Shown piece by piece: positions 12,341 to 23,020 of a DNA stretch of 64,000 nucleotides. Source of the DNA: Dasypus novemcinctus (lineage: Eukaryota; Chordata; Mammalia; Cingulata; Dasypodidae); assembly GCF_030445035.2 (NCBI RefSeq), contig NC_080689.1, positions 19,373,278-19,437,277 on the forward strand. Reading direction: 5' to 3'. The position numbers and the translations under genes are program-made. Within the stretch, counting starts at the first letter, position 1, and every line of letters begins with the position of its first letter. The notes under the pieces were generated by a model, which made no database searches, was not told the origin of the DNA, and was given only the letters and a program-made list of their open reading frames with translations.

Positions 12341-12547
12341 TTTATTCAAAGTTATTTCATGAACTGTTTACAATGGTAATCATTAGTAAGTAGTCTTTAA
12401 GAGATATCAAGGCCTTAAACTTTATATTATTTTAAAGAAAATAACCAGGTACTATTAAAATCAAATCATAAATTAAACGTTCATTTCTAATGAAATTTTC
12501 AGTAGTACAGTTCTAAGCACTCTTTCTTATGATTTTACCCCTTTTAG

Positions 12548-13048
12548 GCTGGATCAGTGCATGTAAGAATTCGACGAGATGCAAATGAACAAATGGTTCT
12601 TGCTCATGTGACCAACAGGCTGTATACTCTGGTGTCTACTCTGACTGTTCAGATTTTTAAGGATGATTGGATTAGACCTTCTTTACTGTCTGGGCCTGTT
12701 GCAGCCAGTGTCCTAAACTTTTCAGATCATCAAGTAATCCCAATGCCTCCTTTAAAGGGTACTGATGATTTGAACCCCATCACGTCGACTCCTGCTAAAC
12801 TTAGTAGTCCACCTCCAGAATTTTCATTTAACACCCCTGGAAAAAATGTGAACCCAGTTATTCTTCTGAACACACAAACTAGACCTTATGGTTTGGGTCT
12901 TAATCATGGACACTCACCTTATAGCAGCATGCTTAATCAAGGACTAGGAGTCCTAGGAATTGGAGCCACCCAAGGATTCAGGACTGGTTTTACAAATATG
13001 CCAAGTAGATATGGAACTAACAATAGAATTGGACAACCAAGACCATAA
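12548..13048 (+). CDS. SLC30A6: SLC30A6 (ZnT6) last coding exon and stop
   Basis: This exon follows CCCCTTTTAG and encodes 166 residues plus TAA at 13046-13048. It starts AGSVHVRIRRDANEQMVLAH and ends SRYGTNNRIGQPRP, the known ZnT6 C-terminus. The first 50 residues complete the ferredoxin-like cytosolic domain. The rest is the long serine/proline/asparagine-rich tail particular to ZnT6, with SSPPPEFSFNTPGKNVNPV and several glycine-rich turns. It joins the previous exon in phase 0. There is no frameshift or premature stop, so the gene looks functional. Confidence 0.97.
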   Translation, partial: AGSVHVRIRRDANEQMVLAHVTNRLYTLVSTLTVQIFKDDWIRPSLLSGPVAASVLNFSDHQVIPMPPLKGTDDLNPITSTPAKLSSPPPEFSFNTPGKNVNPVILLNTQTRPYGLGLNHGHSPYSSMLNQGLGVLGIGATQGFRTGFTNMPSRYGTNNRIGQPRP

Positions 13049-15128
13049 GGTACTCTAATTTACTTTAATTTATTTTATGAGGAGTATTAACTCTGACTTT
13101 CAATTTATTTAGTTATCCAACTTTGCTTTGACTGTTCAGTCATTTACTCTAAATGTTAGAGAATAGTAATCTTGTTCACATTTCATGAAACCTATGAAAA
13201 TATTTTTGTAAAATGTATTTGGGGCAATGAGAGCTTTGTAAATGCTATAGGCTTTAAATAGAGACTTGCTTTAGAAAACATTTTTCTCCAAATTTGAATT
13301 TTGTTATCCATAGTTTTGTAGTTGACTACAAGTGTGAACGTGACATTAGCTTTATGAGCGAGCCACTTAAATGGTTATTAATAATACAGTATTTTCTTCA
13401 GTAAAATTTATAAACATGCTTCTAATGAGACACATTTTAGGAAAGGAAAAAAATTTTCCATTCTAAAAGTAAAAGTCTCTTATAACTCTTCCAAACTCAA
13501 TTGCTACATTTTCTTTGAGGCCTTTCTGAATTAGATCCTGCAAAGTAAAGGCAAATTTTTTTTTTATCAGAAATTTTGGAACACATTCTAATATCTAGCA
13601 GATTTTTAGTTAACAGTTTTTTAAATAGTTTTCTCATTAAAATTTTTTGATAGCATTTGTAAATAGTCCATGGTTCTCACTCTTGGGTAAGTGGATACCA
13701 AATCCTTTGCTGATACAAGCAGTGAAAGAATATTAGCTTTCCATCTTATGTTTAACCAAATCTGACATGATAGCATTTACCTTTTTGTCACCTTTTTTAG
13801 CTGACTTAATTTTTCATTTTATTAGCAAATATGTGGAATATATTACTAAAGCATACTGCATTCCATATGGAATTTGATATCAAAGCTGCACAAACAATTT
13901 GAGTTTACATTAATTTTACCAAAACATAATGGGCCTTAGATTGTAGTATACAATATTAAGTTTGCAGCAGGTAATTTCTAAACTTTTTTTTTTTTGGCTT
14001 TGTCAAATGTAGTGAATTGTTAACTATAGTGAAGTGTGAAAGTCATGTCGTTTTTTTAAATGTATTTTGATGTTTCCAAATGCAGATTTTAAGAACTTTC
14101 CTTTGTGGCCAGTATTACTTATAAAAAATAATAAGTAATGGTTACACATTACATATGAGGTTTGTTGAAGTTGTCATGAGTCCTATGACAAAATCCCTGT
14201 TTTTAAACAAATTCAGCTATCCTAGTATCTAGTGCTCCTGGAAATTTATGATTTTTCTAGCTATTAGCTATCCAGAGAAGATTTTTGCTTTTGTAGAATT
14301 CCCAATAATTTCATCAATGAACTCATCCTCTTTTCAATGGGAGCAACACTTCCAAACCTATTTCTTTATAGTGTAATAACCAACATCCAAGAAGCCATCT
14401 CTGTCAAGAAGAATTGTAGTCATCTTGTAGTAATAAGTGACCATGTCCCAAATTACTTTTGTTTGGTGGGGAATTATTCATTATCTTTGACATCTGCAAT
14501 CCTGATTAGGTGTTTTATCTATTGATGGAATAGGACCCACACTCTCAGACTGCTGGGGGAAAATGAAACTTCTTAAAATGTAGTAAGGCACCCTGCTGCT
14601 TGTCCTTTGTCTTATATTCTCTGGCTATGACTATACCTATCTTTAGTTTACTGTTACAGGGTGATTTTTCTTCCATTGACCTCAACAAAATGTGAAATGA
14701 CGTCATACATGAAATCTGAAGAACCTGCTATGATGTTTAAGAATTATGTATTACCATCCCATGCTTGTCTTCTCCATCCTCATGGGATTTCTCAACACCC
14801 ATTCAGAGGCAACACCAGTGCAGCCATCACACCAAAGGTGCTTTAATATCCACCTACACGATTTGAGAATGGGCTCTCCAAGTGACATTGGCCTATGCAT
14901 TATTATGTAAAGAAGTCTTATTTGCCAAAGTGGCCAGTTTTTGGGTAGAAAAACAAGGGACTTTGCAGTATAGGTCTATAGACAGCAGCCTTACTACAAG
15001 ATGTTGCTAGAGTTGTTTAAAGTTAGACAAAGAAGGAAGTTTGAATTAAATTCTTGGCCCCCCCCTTTTTTTTTAATTGAGTTCATGCTCCTTGGAGTGT
15101 GATTAGTCACTGTATTGTAATGAGAAAA

Positions 15129-15134
15129 AATAAA
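15129..15134 (+). promoter_or_regulatory. Candidate poly(A) signal of SLC30A6
   Basis: An AATAAA hexamer lies 2.1 kb after the stop codon. A second hexamer is at 15421-15426. Neither choice is supported beyond the hexamer. Confidence 0.3.
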
Positions 15135-15139
15135 ACACC

Positions 15140-15300
15140 GAACTTAGGAAACGAGATTTGGATTCCAGTCCTGGTTCTGCCACTGTGTAAGTAGTTTTGG
15201 GCAAGTCACTGAACTTCTCTAAGCTTTCTTACCCTGTAGGGTTAGGGAGGGGAATGATCTGTAAAGCATCAGCTTTAAAATTTTATGACTAACTCTAAAG
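15140..15300 (+). repeat. MIR SINE
   Basis: It contains the MIR core: 'gattccagtcctggttctgc', then 'gggcaagtcactgaacttct' and a decayed 3' part. This is an ancient mammal-wide element in the sense orientation. Confidence 0.75.
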
Positions 15301-16165
15301 AGTATATGCCCACTTGCTAAATAGAATATTGTGTCTAGAATTTCTTTGCAGTAACTACCTCAACATATAGGCCAAGTATTGCCTAAACCAACACCCATGC
15401 CATTAATTTGAGGTGCCGTGAATAAAAGGTGAACCATGGGCTAATACAAGTTAGGTTTTTGGATTTTTTTTTTTTTTCAGATTTGTCTTGGCTTCCATAA
15501 GTTTAGATTTATGGGAAAGGGTTATTTTGGGGGCCTTAAAGAAGAGCTTAGGTAGCATGTGTAACGTACAAAAGAATGGGGTACATTTTTCCTTTCTTAA
15601 TTTCTGAAGTCATGGTGGGTATTACATACACGCATCAGCTACTGGAGACAATCTGATATTCAAGCTTGTTTTAGCTGTTTGTAAAGTGCCAGTTTTCTGC
15701 TTCATTAAAGAATGCTGATCCTTTTTGGGAATTGGAACTGCTTTTTACATACCCAATCTGAAAGAGTTAAACTGAATTAAAGAACATACATGTAATTTTT
15801 CCTCTGATCTTAAATAACTTTGATTTGTTTCTTTATTCAACAGCTACTTCTTGATAACTTCATTATTTCATGTTCAGCAACCATTTATTGAGAATCTACG
15901 ACATGCCAGGCACTGTACTAATAAGTAACTATGCGTATAGTATCTCATTTTTTGTGACTTGTTCTTGGGGCCAAGAGTAATACAAAGCTGAGCAGGAATC
16001 CCTTCCTTTAAGGAAGTGCAACACGATAGATACCATATTACATATCATCAGCGTAAACTCCCTTTCACTTCCTCCTTTTCTTTAGCCTACATTTCCTGGC
16101 ATCCTCCTCTTTTCATCATGGATGAATATTTCTATTAACTTGATAATTTCTATTAACTTGATAAC

Positions 16166-16495
16166 TTGGGGGGGAGGGAGACTTATTTACTTATTTCTCC
16201 CTACCTCCTTGTTTGCATTTGCTGTGTCTGTTTGTTGTGTGCCTGTGTTCTTTTTTTTTTTTTTTAAGCGTCTCTGGGAACCGAACCTGGGACTTCCCTT
16301 GTGGGAAGGAGGCACCTAAATGCTGGAGCCACCTCCACTCCCTGCTTTGTTGTGTCTCTCATCATGTTTTCTTCCATATGTCTCTTGTTTTGTCATCTTG
16401 TTGTGTCACCTCACCGCACCAACTCATCTTCTTTAGGAGGCACCAGGAACCAAACCTGGACCCCATGTGGCAGGCGAGAGTTCAATTGCTTCCCT
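16166..16495 (-). mobile_element. Two-headed tRNA-like SINE, antisense
   Basis: Reading the - strand, two tRNA-like units occur in tandem. The + strand shows their reversed B-box regions as 'gggaaccgaacctgggactt' and 'ggaaccaaacctggacccca', separated by a 'tgttgtgtctctcatcat' linker. It is a variant of the DAS-SINE group with duplicated heads. The ends are approximate. Confidence 0.75.
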
Positions 16496-16760
16496 ATATT
16501 AACTTTAAGAGAATAGATCTCCATGAAGAGCTCCATGGGAATTGATGATGCCACACAACCATCCTGAGATCAGTAAGGAAAAACAAGTTTAAAAGGGGCA
16601 AGTTGAGCATATACTGTTGTAAGAATGATTTTTGGGTGTAGAATAGATTGCCATATTCTTGGTGGACTTTTAAACTTTTGGGCTAGATGAGCAAAGATAT
16701 CTAAACCACTAGGCTGAAAGTAATGGGGCTTCCAGAGCATTCCTTGCCTTAAGGTTCCCT

Positions 16761-17056
16761 TTAAGTAGTTACTAACTTAAAATCACCCTTAGCACTGAGA
16801 TCATCATCATCAAATTGCCACCCAATAAATCTAGCTTCTTGCAAAGAAATTAACTTGGATAACACATGGCTAAGGTTTCTGACTCATGCTTCAATAGTGC
16901 TGATGTTAAACAAAAAAACAAAAACAAAAAAACAACCCTAATTGCTTAGGGTTCTCAAATACACCCATGAAGGCAAACCACCCATGATAGCTCACACGAT
17001 TTCCTGCCCAATCCAACTGCTGAAAGATTTTCAGAATTTCTTTTTAAAAATGTACC
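16761..17056 (-). pseudogene. NLRC4: NLRC4 last (C-terminal LRR) exon, disrupted
   Basis: On the - strand the stretch follows a good acceptor (TTCTTTACCCAG, ending at 17057). It reads [14 protein letters not shown] and then [16 protein letters not shown], closely like the last leucine-rich repeats of NLRC4. After a damaged middle it reads [20 protein letters not shown] and ends FKLVTT with TAA at 16763-16761, the position of the family's normal end. Damage: a shift of about -2 nt just after the acceptor; a T-rich simple repeat (about 16905-16935) replacing coding sequence; and TGA at a leucine codon shortly after it. The stop lies about 3.7 kb from the SLC30A6 stop in the opposite orientation, as expected for the NLRC4 locus. 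Identity is by residue pattern from memory. Confidence 0.85.
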
Positions 17057-17164
17057 CTGGGTAAAGAATAAAATGTTAGTTGGAAATAAAATGGGAAATT
17101 GTTCTGTTTTGTTTTGTTTTTAAGAGAAATGGGTTCTGTTACTCTCATCACCTTCATAAGGTCT

Positions 17165-17640
17165 GTTTTTGTTTTTGTTTTTTTTCCAAAAAAGATTTTA
17201 TTTATCCACCCTCCCCCCTCCTCGTTTTTCATTTGCTGAGTCTTTTCGTCTTGTTTTTTTAGGTGGCACTGGGAGCCGAACCCGGGATCTCCTATGTGGG
17301 AGGGAAGTGTCTAATCGCTTGAGCCACCTCCGCTCCCTGCTTTGTTGTGTCTCTCATTCTCTTTTTCCTCCCCACATCTCTTGGTCATCTTGTTGCTTAG
17401 CTCTCTGCACCTGCCCATGGAGTCAGCTTGCTGTCTTCTTTTGAAAGCACCAGAAACTTTTGCTCCCTGCTTTGTTGTGTCTCCCATTATGTTCTTTTCT
17501 TTTTGTGTCTCTTGTTGTGTCAGCTTGCCATGCCTGCCCATCGTGCCAGCTTGCTGTCTTTAGGAGGCACTGGAATCCAGACCAGCAACCTCCCATGTGG
17601 TAGGCAGGAGCCCAGTTGCCTGAGCCACATCTGCTTCCTG
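17165..17640 (-). mobile_element. Three-headed tRNA-like SINE, antisense, exact TSD
   Basis: Three reversed tRNA-like units follow one another: 'ggcactgggagccgaacccg', then a shorter partial unit, then 'ggcactggaatccagaccag', with 'ctccctgctttgttgtgtct' linkers. The 12-bp duplication TTCATAAGGTCT is exact at 17153-17164 and 17641-17652. It sits inside the NLRC4 region. Confidence 0.85.
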
Positions 17641-17890
17641 TTCATAAGGTCTTGAGTTTAGAAAGTTCTTCAGGTTGTTCTTTACAGATATCTGAGGCAA
17701 ATTGCTCTGCTTGACCTTAGTCAAGATGGTAAAGGCAAGAGTAGCAAAGCCAGGTAAGGAGGATCATTTGCAGAGTTCTGCCTTTCATGTCTTAACCATG
17801 GTCTATTTGCCACATGTTAGTAGGATCATCTTTGGCCATCCTTTCTCTACCTTTATTTTCCTTCAGAGTGAGGCATACTGCTAATTATTC
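17641..17890 (-). pseudogene. Possible decayed NLRC4 penultimate LRR exon
   Basis: The - strand shows short blocks that resemble the LRR just before the last exon, such as a stretch reading EQPEELSKLKTL and a 'ctgcaaatgatcctcct' block. They are in broken frames and are followed by the SINE insertion at 17640. Order and orientation fit NLRC4. The similarity is weak and the spacing to the last exon would be very short, so this may be chance. Confidence 0.3.
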
Positions 17891-17949
17891 TCCAAATTTG
17901 GCTCTTCTTATTCCATAGTCCTTGAGTTTTAGCCAGGCCTATTCAAAGA

Positions 17950-18395
17950 CTCATTTGTATATGTTCTTTAGAGAAATATCTATTCAAGTCCTTTGCCCAT
18001 TTTTAAATTGGGTTGTTTGTATTTTTCATTGTTGAGTTGTAAGGGTTCTTTGTGTATTATGGATACTAACAGATAATATGATTTGCAAATATTTCAAGTT
18101 TGGAAATCAGTGAATGTAAGTCCTCCAGTTTTGATTTTCCTTTTTGAGATTGTTTTGACTATTTGGGATCCTTGCAATTCCATAATAACTTTATAATCAG
18201 TAGTCCATTTCTTTAAAAAGGCAGTTGGAATTTTAATGGGGATTGAATTGAATCCGCAGATCAGTTTGGGGAGTATTACAATCTTAACAGTTTCCAGTCT
18301 GTGAATTCAGGATGTTATTTCATCTGATCTCTTGATTAAGGTTTTCACTGTAAAGTTATATTCTCTTTGCAATTGATAAATACCTTTTGTGATAT
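17950..18395 (-). mobile_element. Old antisense L1 ORF2 fragment
   Basis: It carries the reversed ORF2 signature 'tgtgtattatggatactaac' and 'tttaatggggattgaattga'. It is diverged, with no open frame. Confidence 0.7.
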
Positions 18396-18678
18396 TTTAG
18401 TTTCCTAGCTGCTAAAACAATGCCATACAGTGGATTGGCTTTAAATAATGGGAATTTATTGGCTTCAGGGGTAGGTTTCGGTGTTTTGAGGGTAGAAGTC
18501 CAAATTGGACTTGTCAGCAAGACAAGGCTTTTTCCCTGAAGACTTGTGGCATTCTAGGACTGGCTGCTGGCAATCCTTGGTCTTTAGCTCTTCTATCTCA
18601 TGGCAGTGCACATGGCTGCCTCTTCTTTCTTTTCCTGATTCTTTTAACTTCCAATTTCCTTTCCTTAAAAGGACTTCA
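18396..18678 (-). mobile_element. Ancient LTR-like repeat, antisense, left part
   Basis: It begins 'ttagtttcctagctgctaaa' and continues 'gggaatttattggcttcagg' and 'gtagaagtccaaattggac', a widespread mammalian LTR-type pattern. The right part is at 19565-19745; a SINE and an L1 tail inserted between them. Confidence 0.6.
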
Positions 18679-18892
18679 GGGAGCAGATGTGGCTCAAGCA
18701 GTTGAGCACCTACTTCCCACGTGGGAGGTCCTGGGTTTGGTTCCTGGTGCCTCCTAAAAACAAAAGAACAAACACACTAACAAGCGAAAAAAAACAACTC
18801 AGGGTTACCTCAGTGGCTGAGCACTGGCTTCCCACATACAGGGTCCTGGGTTCAATCCCCAGCTCCGGTACCTCAAAAAAAGAAAAAGATTT
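18679..18892 (+). mobile_element. Dimeric tRNA-like SINE, sense
   Basis: Two tRNA-like heads occur in tandem. The first has 'gtggctcaagcagttgagca' and 'ggtcctgggtttggttcctg'; the second has 'cagtggctgagcactggctt' and 'gggttcaatcccc'. An A-rich spacer separates them. A near twin is at 48985-49192. Confidence 0.85.
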
Positions 18893-18899
18893 CAGCCGA

Positions 18900-19578
18900 A
18901 TAGTATAAATATAAGAATGTTCTTTTACAAAGTATTAAGAATATAGTGTACACAGAAAAATTACAACTACCATAACTTATAGATGTTAGTTAACAGTGAT
19001 ATTGTAATATTTTTACAGCAATGACCAAGAAGATACTACATCAGTTCTAAGAAACAACTATGGTACAAATAAAAGGGTATGAGGTTTCCTTTTGGAATAA
19101 TGAAAACATTTTAAAATTGACTGAGGTGATGACAGCACAACCCTGTGATAAAAATAAGAACCACTGAGTGTACACTTTGAAGGGATTGTACAAAATATTG
19201 GGCTGTGTAATGCAGGGAATCCAGTGGTGAAAGATGGACTGTGGTTAACAGGACGAATATAAGAACATTCTCTCATAAACTGTAACATATGTATATTACT
19301 AATTCAGGGTGTTAATAAAAGGATGGATTGGGTGTGAAATACACCACATGTAAGATATGAGCTATAGTTAGTAGTAATATTTTGACAATGCTATTTCATA
19401 GTTTGTAACAAAAGTTTCACAAAAATGCAAGGTGGTGGTGGTGGTGGGGTGATGTATGGGAGCCCTGTATGGTGATAAGCACGTTTGTTTTGTAAGTTCA
19501 CAACTTTTGCTATACACTTGTTTATGTGTGTTCATGTATGATTGATGTACTTCAATAAAATTTTATTTAAAAAAAAAA
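18900..19578 (+). mobile_element. 5'-truncated L1 3' UTR, sense, with poly(A)
   Basis: It has the repeated 'aactacaactatg...aacattcttt' type modules of the armadillo-type L1 3' UTR, a (GGT)n tract near 19432-19448, AATAAA near 19554 and an A run ending at 19578. It shares this layout with 47460-48000. Confidence 0.65.
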
Positions 19579-19745
19579 CCTTCAACTGTATTGGATTAAG
19601 ACCAACCCTCATTCAGTTTGGTTATTCCTTAACTAATAACATCTTCAAAAGTGCTATTTACAAGGGGGTTAACATCCCTAGGACCAGAGGTTGAAACCTG
19701 AATATGCTTTTGTGGACAGGGACATGATCTAATCCCCAACAAATG
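19565..19745 (-). mobile_element. Ancient LTR-like repeat, antisense, right part
   Basis: It reads 'gtattggattaagaccaacc' and 'taactaataacatcttcaaa' and ends near 'gacatgatctaatccccaac'. It is the expected continuation of the element begun at 18396. Confidence 0.55.
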
Positions 19746-20039
19746 AGATATTTTGATACTATGCTAATATTATTTCTCCTACTGTTTTTAGCATCCATCT
19801 TTCAATGTTGTTGATGCCTGAAACAGTTATTGCTCTGGTGTTTGCCAAGTGGTGAAACTTGGAAAAAAAATCTCATGTCAGTTTTTTTCTTTATGGAAAG
19901 AAGTTTAATTTTATGACTTCAAATTATAAGGCTATTTTGATTTTCCTTTTTCTTCAGTCAGTTTGGTAAATTATGTATATATTTTTGAATGACTTTTTAA
20001 TCTGAAGTTTCAAATTTATTGGTACTATAGTTGACACAT

Positions 20040-20845
20040 TATCTTTATATCTCTTTATTACTCCTTTTTATAAATTTTATTGTAATATAGAAACACAAAA
20101 TTTCCCATTTTAATCATTTTTAAGTATAAAATTCAGTAGTATTGGTTACATTCACAATGTTGTGCTACGATAACCACCATCTGTTACCAAAACATTTTCA
20201 TCATCCCAAACAGAAATTCCCCCCTATCACCCAGCCACTGGTAACCTCTAATCTATTTTCCGTCTCTCTGAATTTGCTTATTTTAGATATTTCTTATAAG
20301 CAAGATCATACAATGTTTATCTTTTTGTGTCTGGCTTATTTCACTCAACATAATGTATTCAAGATTAATTGATGTTGTCGCATGTGTCAGAACTTCATTT
20401 TTATGACTGAATACTATTCCATTGCATGCCTATTGCTCATTTTCTTTATCCATTTATTTGTCAGTGGACACTTAGGTTGTTTGCACCTTTGGACTATGGT
20501 AAATAATGCTGATACAAACATCAGTGTACAAATATCTCTCTGTGTCCCTGCTTTCACTTGTGTGTATATGCCAAGAAGTGGGGTTTCTGGATCAGGTGGT
20601 AATTCTATGTTCAACTTACTGAAAAACTGCCAAACTGGTTTCCGCAGTGGCTACACCATTTTGCAAAATCTCACCAACAATGTATAATGGTTCCAGTTCC
20701 TCTGCATCCTTGTCAACACTTGTTATTTTGTGGGTTTTCTGTTTCTTTTAAATACTAGCTTAGCCACATCCTAGTGGGTTTCAAGTGGTATCTCATTGCT
20801 TTTGGTTGTTTTAATACACTTTAAAAAAATGTTTTTTCTTTTCAC
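20040..20845 (-). mobile_element. Old L1 3' end fragment, antisense
   Basis: It reads the reversed L1 C-terminus and 3' UTR: 'tttcactcaacataatgtat', 'actgaatactattccattgc' and 'tatgccaagaagtggggttt'. The reversed frame still shows PDPETPLLGIYTQ and ALFTIVQRCKQPKCPLTNKW, the ORF2 C-terminal pattern, without an intact ORF2. Confidence 0.85.
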
Positions 20846-20849
20846 GTTT

Positions 20850-23020
20850 TTAAAATTAAGAGATCACAAAGAATGTTACATTTAAAACATGAGTTTCCCA
20901 TATAACCCACTCCCCCACCCCCATCATTTTTGTAAATTGTATTGTTTTGAAGATATATACATCACAAAAAATGTTACTTTAAAAAACGTAAGAGGTTCCT
21001 GTATACCCTCACTCCCCACACCAACAACCTCCCCCATCACTGTGGCACACTCATTCAGTGAACACGTTTTGGCGCACTGCTGCACCACATGGATAATAGT
21101 TTACCCTGTAGTTCACACTCCCCCCCCCCAGTACACTCAGTGGGTTATGGCAGGATATATAAAGTCCAGCATCTGCCATTGCAATATCATTTAGGACAAC
21201 TCTAAATCCCAAAAATAGCCCCTCATCACATCTCTTCTTCCCTCTCCCTGCCCTCAGCAACTACTGTGGCCACTTTCTCCACACCAATGCTACAATTTCT
21301 TCTATTACTAATCAGAATAGCTTTGTAGTAGAATATCAGTAAATCCTCCATCCTGTGAACCCTGGAATGGTGATGTCCACTCCACCTCTACAGCAAGAGG
21401 GAGCTTAGATTCCACATGGATGACAGATGCAGTTCTGCTTGCAGTTGTAGGCACTCTTGATTCCCTGGTGTGGCGGTTGACCATCTTTACCTCCCTGTTA
21501 GCTGACCTGGGTAAGTCCAACCCTGTAACCCTGTAACCAGGTTTACAACTCTGCTGAGGCTCAGGGCCTGGCTGGCACATCGGTAGTCCAGAGATTCAAG
21601 TCCCCTGAGTATACACGATCCCTAGCACCCACCACAGGTTCAGTAAAAGTGACAGAAGAAGAGGAATGTGGGGAAGCGGATTTGGCTCAATGGATAGAGC
21701 ATCCGCCTACCACATGGGAGGTCCAGGGTTCAAACCCAGGGCCTCCTGACCTGTGTGGTGAAGCTGGCCTATGCACAGTGCTGATGCATGCAAGGAGTGC
21801 CCTGCCATACAGGGGTGTCCCCCTCATAGGGGAGCCCCGCGTACAAGGAGTGTGCCCCATGAGGAGAGCTGCCCTGCATGAAAAAGTACAGCCTGCCCAG
21901 GATTGGGGCTGCACACACGGGGAGCTGACACAGCAAGATGATGCAAAAAAAAGACACATTCCCGATGCTGCTGGCAAGAATGCAAGTGGACATAGAAGAA
22001 CACACAACAAATGGACACAGAAAGCAGAAAACTGGTGGGGGCGGGGAGAGGAAGGGGAGAGAAATAAATTTTTAAAAATCTTTAAGAAAAAAATAAAGAA
22101 GAGGCATGTGTACAAAGGTCACATCTGAGTCCAGTTCCATCACACTCAGGAGCACAAATTCCAAAGTAGGGTCCACTGACATGGCACAGAACTCCAAGTC
22201 CATCTGCCATAACCATATACCCTGTGGATTTCCATAGCTTTCAAGAGAACTAGTACCTAGGGTTGTATCTACTTTGGCTGTTTCTGGGGTCCTGCTGAGG
22301 TGTGCATAAGAGCAACCCCTCTGATGATCTCCCGACTCCTTTCTGAAGACTGAGCCATACAAATTCATTTGTCTTTGCCATTTCCCCCTTTTATTCAAGG
22401 TCAAAAAGCACTTTTTAACATGATCCTACATTTAGGCTGAGATATTCTGCTGGTCTGAGTTGACCCTTTTATTCAGGGTCTCTTTCTAGTTGCAGTAATC
22501 CTTCAGTGATTAGCAGTAATCCCTCAGTGCCAGGGAGGCTCATCCCTGGGAGTCATGTCCCACACTGAGGGGAAGGTAATGCATTTACATGCTGAGTTTG
22601 GCTTAGAGAGTGGCCATGTTTGAGCAACATGGAGCCTCTCAGGAGGTAACTCTTAGGCACTCTGCAGCTCTAGGCCTAGTTTATATTTCAGGCACACAAG
22701 CTCATAAGCATAGTCATCAGTATCAAGGGCTCATTATTGGACCATTGTTCCTTGTTGGTCTTTGCCATTGCACTTGGAGGATTATTGCTGTTCCATTGGG
22801 GAATGTGACAGAGCTCCCCTGGGTAGGAACTCAGCACTCCCTCTGTTGTTTGTAACTGTAACTATTATGAAAATATCCAACATATATCAGAATGTTTTTA
22901 TGTCCCCTATATACATGCCCTGGAGGAACTCCCTCCTAACCATGTGGCCCCCATCGATAACACCCCACACCAGTGTTCCTCTCCTGCCATAGTTGAGCCT
23001 CTCAGTGTCTGAAGCTTCTT
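20850..23020 (-). mobile_element. Long L1 3' UTR, antisense, armadillo type
   Basis: This non-coding stretch has a second copy at 62600-64000. Shared blocks include 'cagtgccagggaggctcatc', 'gggagtcatgtcccacactg' and 'atgctgagtttggcttagag'. The reversed 'ggttatggcaggatat' motif links it to the L1 tail at 4385. It is interrupted by the SINE at 21671. Confidence 0.65.
21671..22096 (+). mobile_element. DAS-SINE, sense
   Basis: It has a full head (TTTGGCTCAATGGATAGAGC, GGTTCAAACCC), body and A-rich tail. The TSD is AGAAGAGGAATGTG at 21657-21670 and AGAAGAGGCATGTG at 22097-22110, one mismatch in 14. Confidence 0.93.

Larger units (their letters stand above)
6758..12547 (+). other. SLC30A6: SLC30A6 last intron
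   Basis: This 5.8-kb intron runs from GTATGT to CCCCTTTTAG. It holds two DAS-SINEs, old antisense L1 pieces and an L2-like stretch, all listed separately. The stretches 6758-9070 and 9840-10570 are AT-rich and show no element I can name with confidence. The frame at 8637-9092 has no similarity I recognise and is probably chance. Confidence 0.8.
13049..15860 (+). other. SLC30A6: SLC30A6 3' UTR and flank
   Basis: AT-rich, mostly repeat-free sequence follows the stop codon, consistent with a long 3' UTR. AATAAA hexamers occur at 15129-15134 and 15421-15426. I cannot tell which poly(A) site is used, or exactly where the transcript ends. A MIR element lies at 15140-15300. Confidence 0.6.

Noticed and set aside
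12557..13048. Stand-alone small gene of 163 codons
   Set aside because: It is the last exon of SLC30A6; the true exon starts at 12548 after an AG acceptor.
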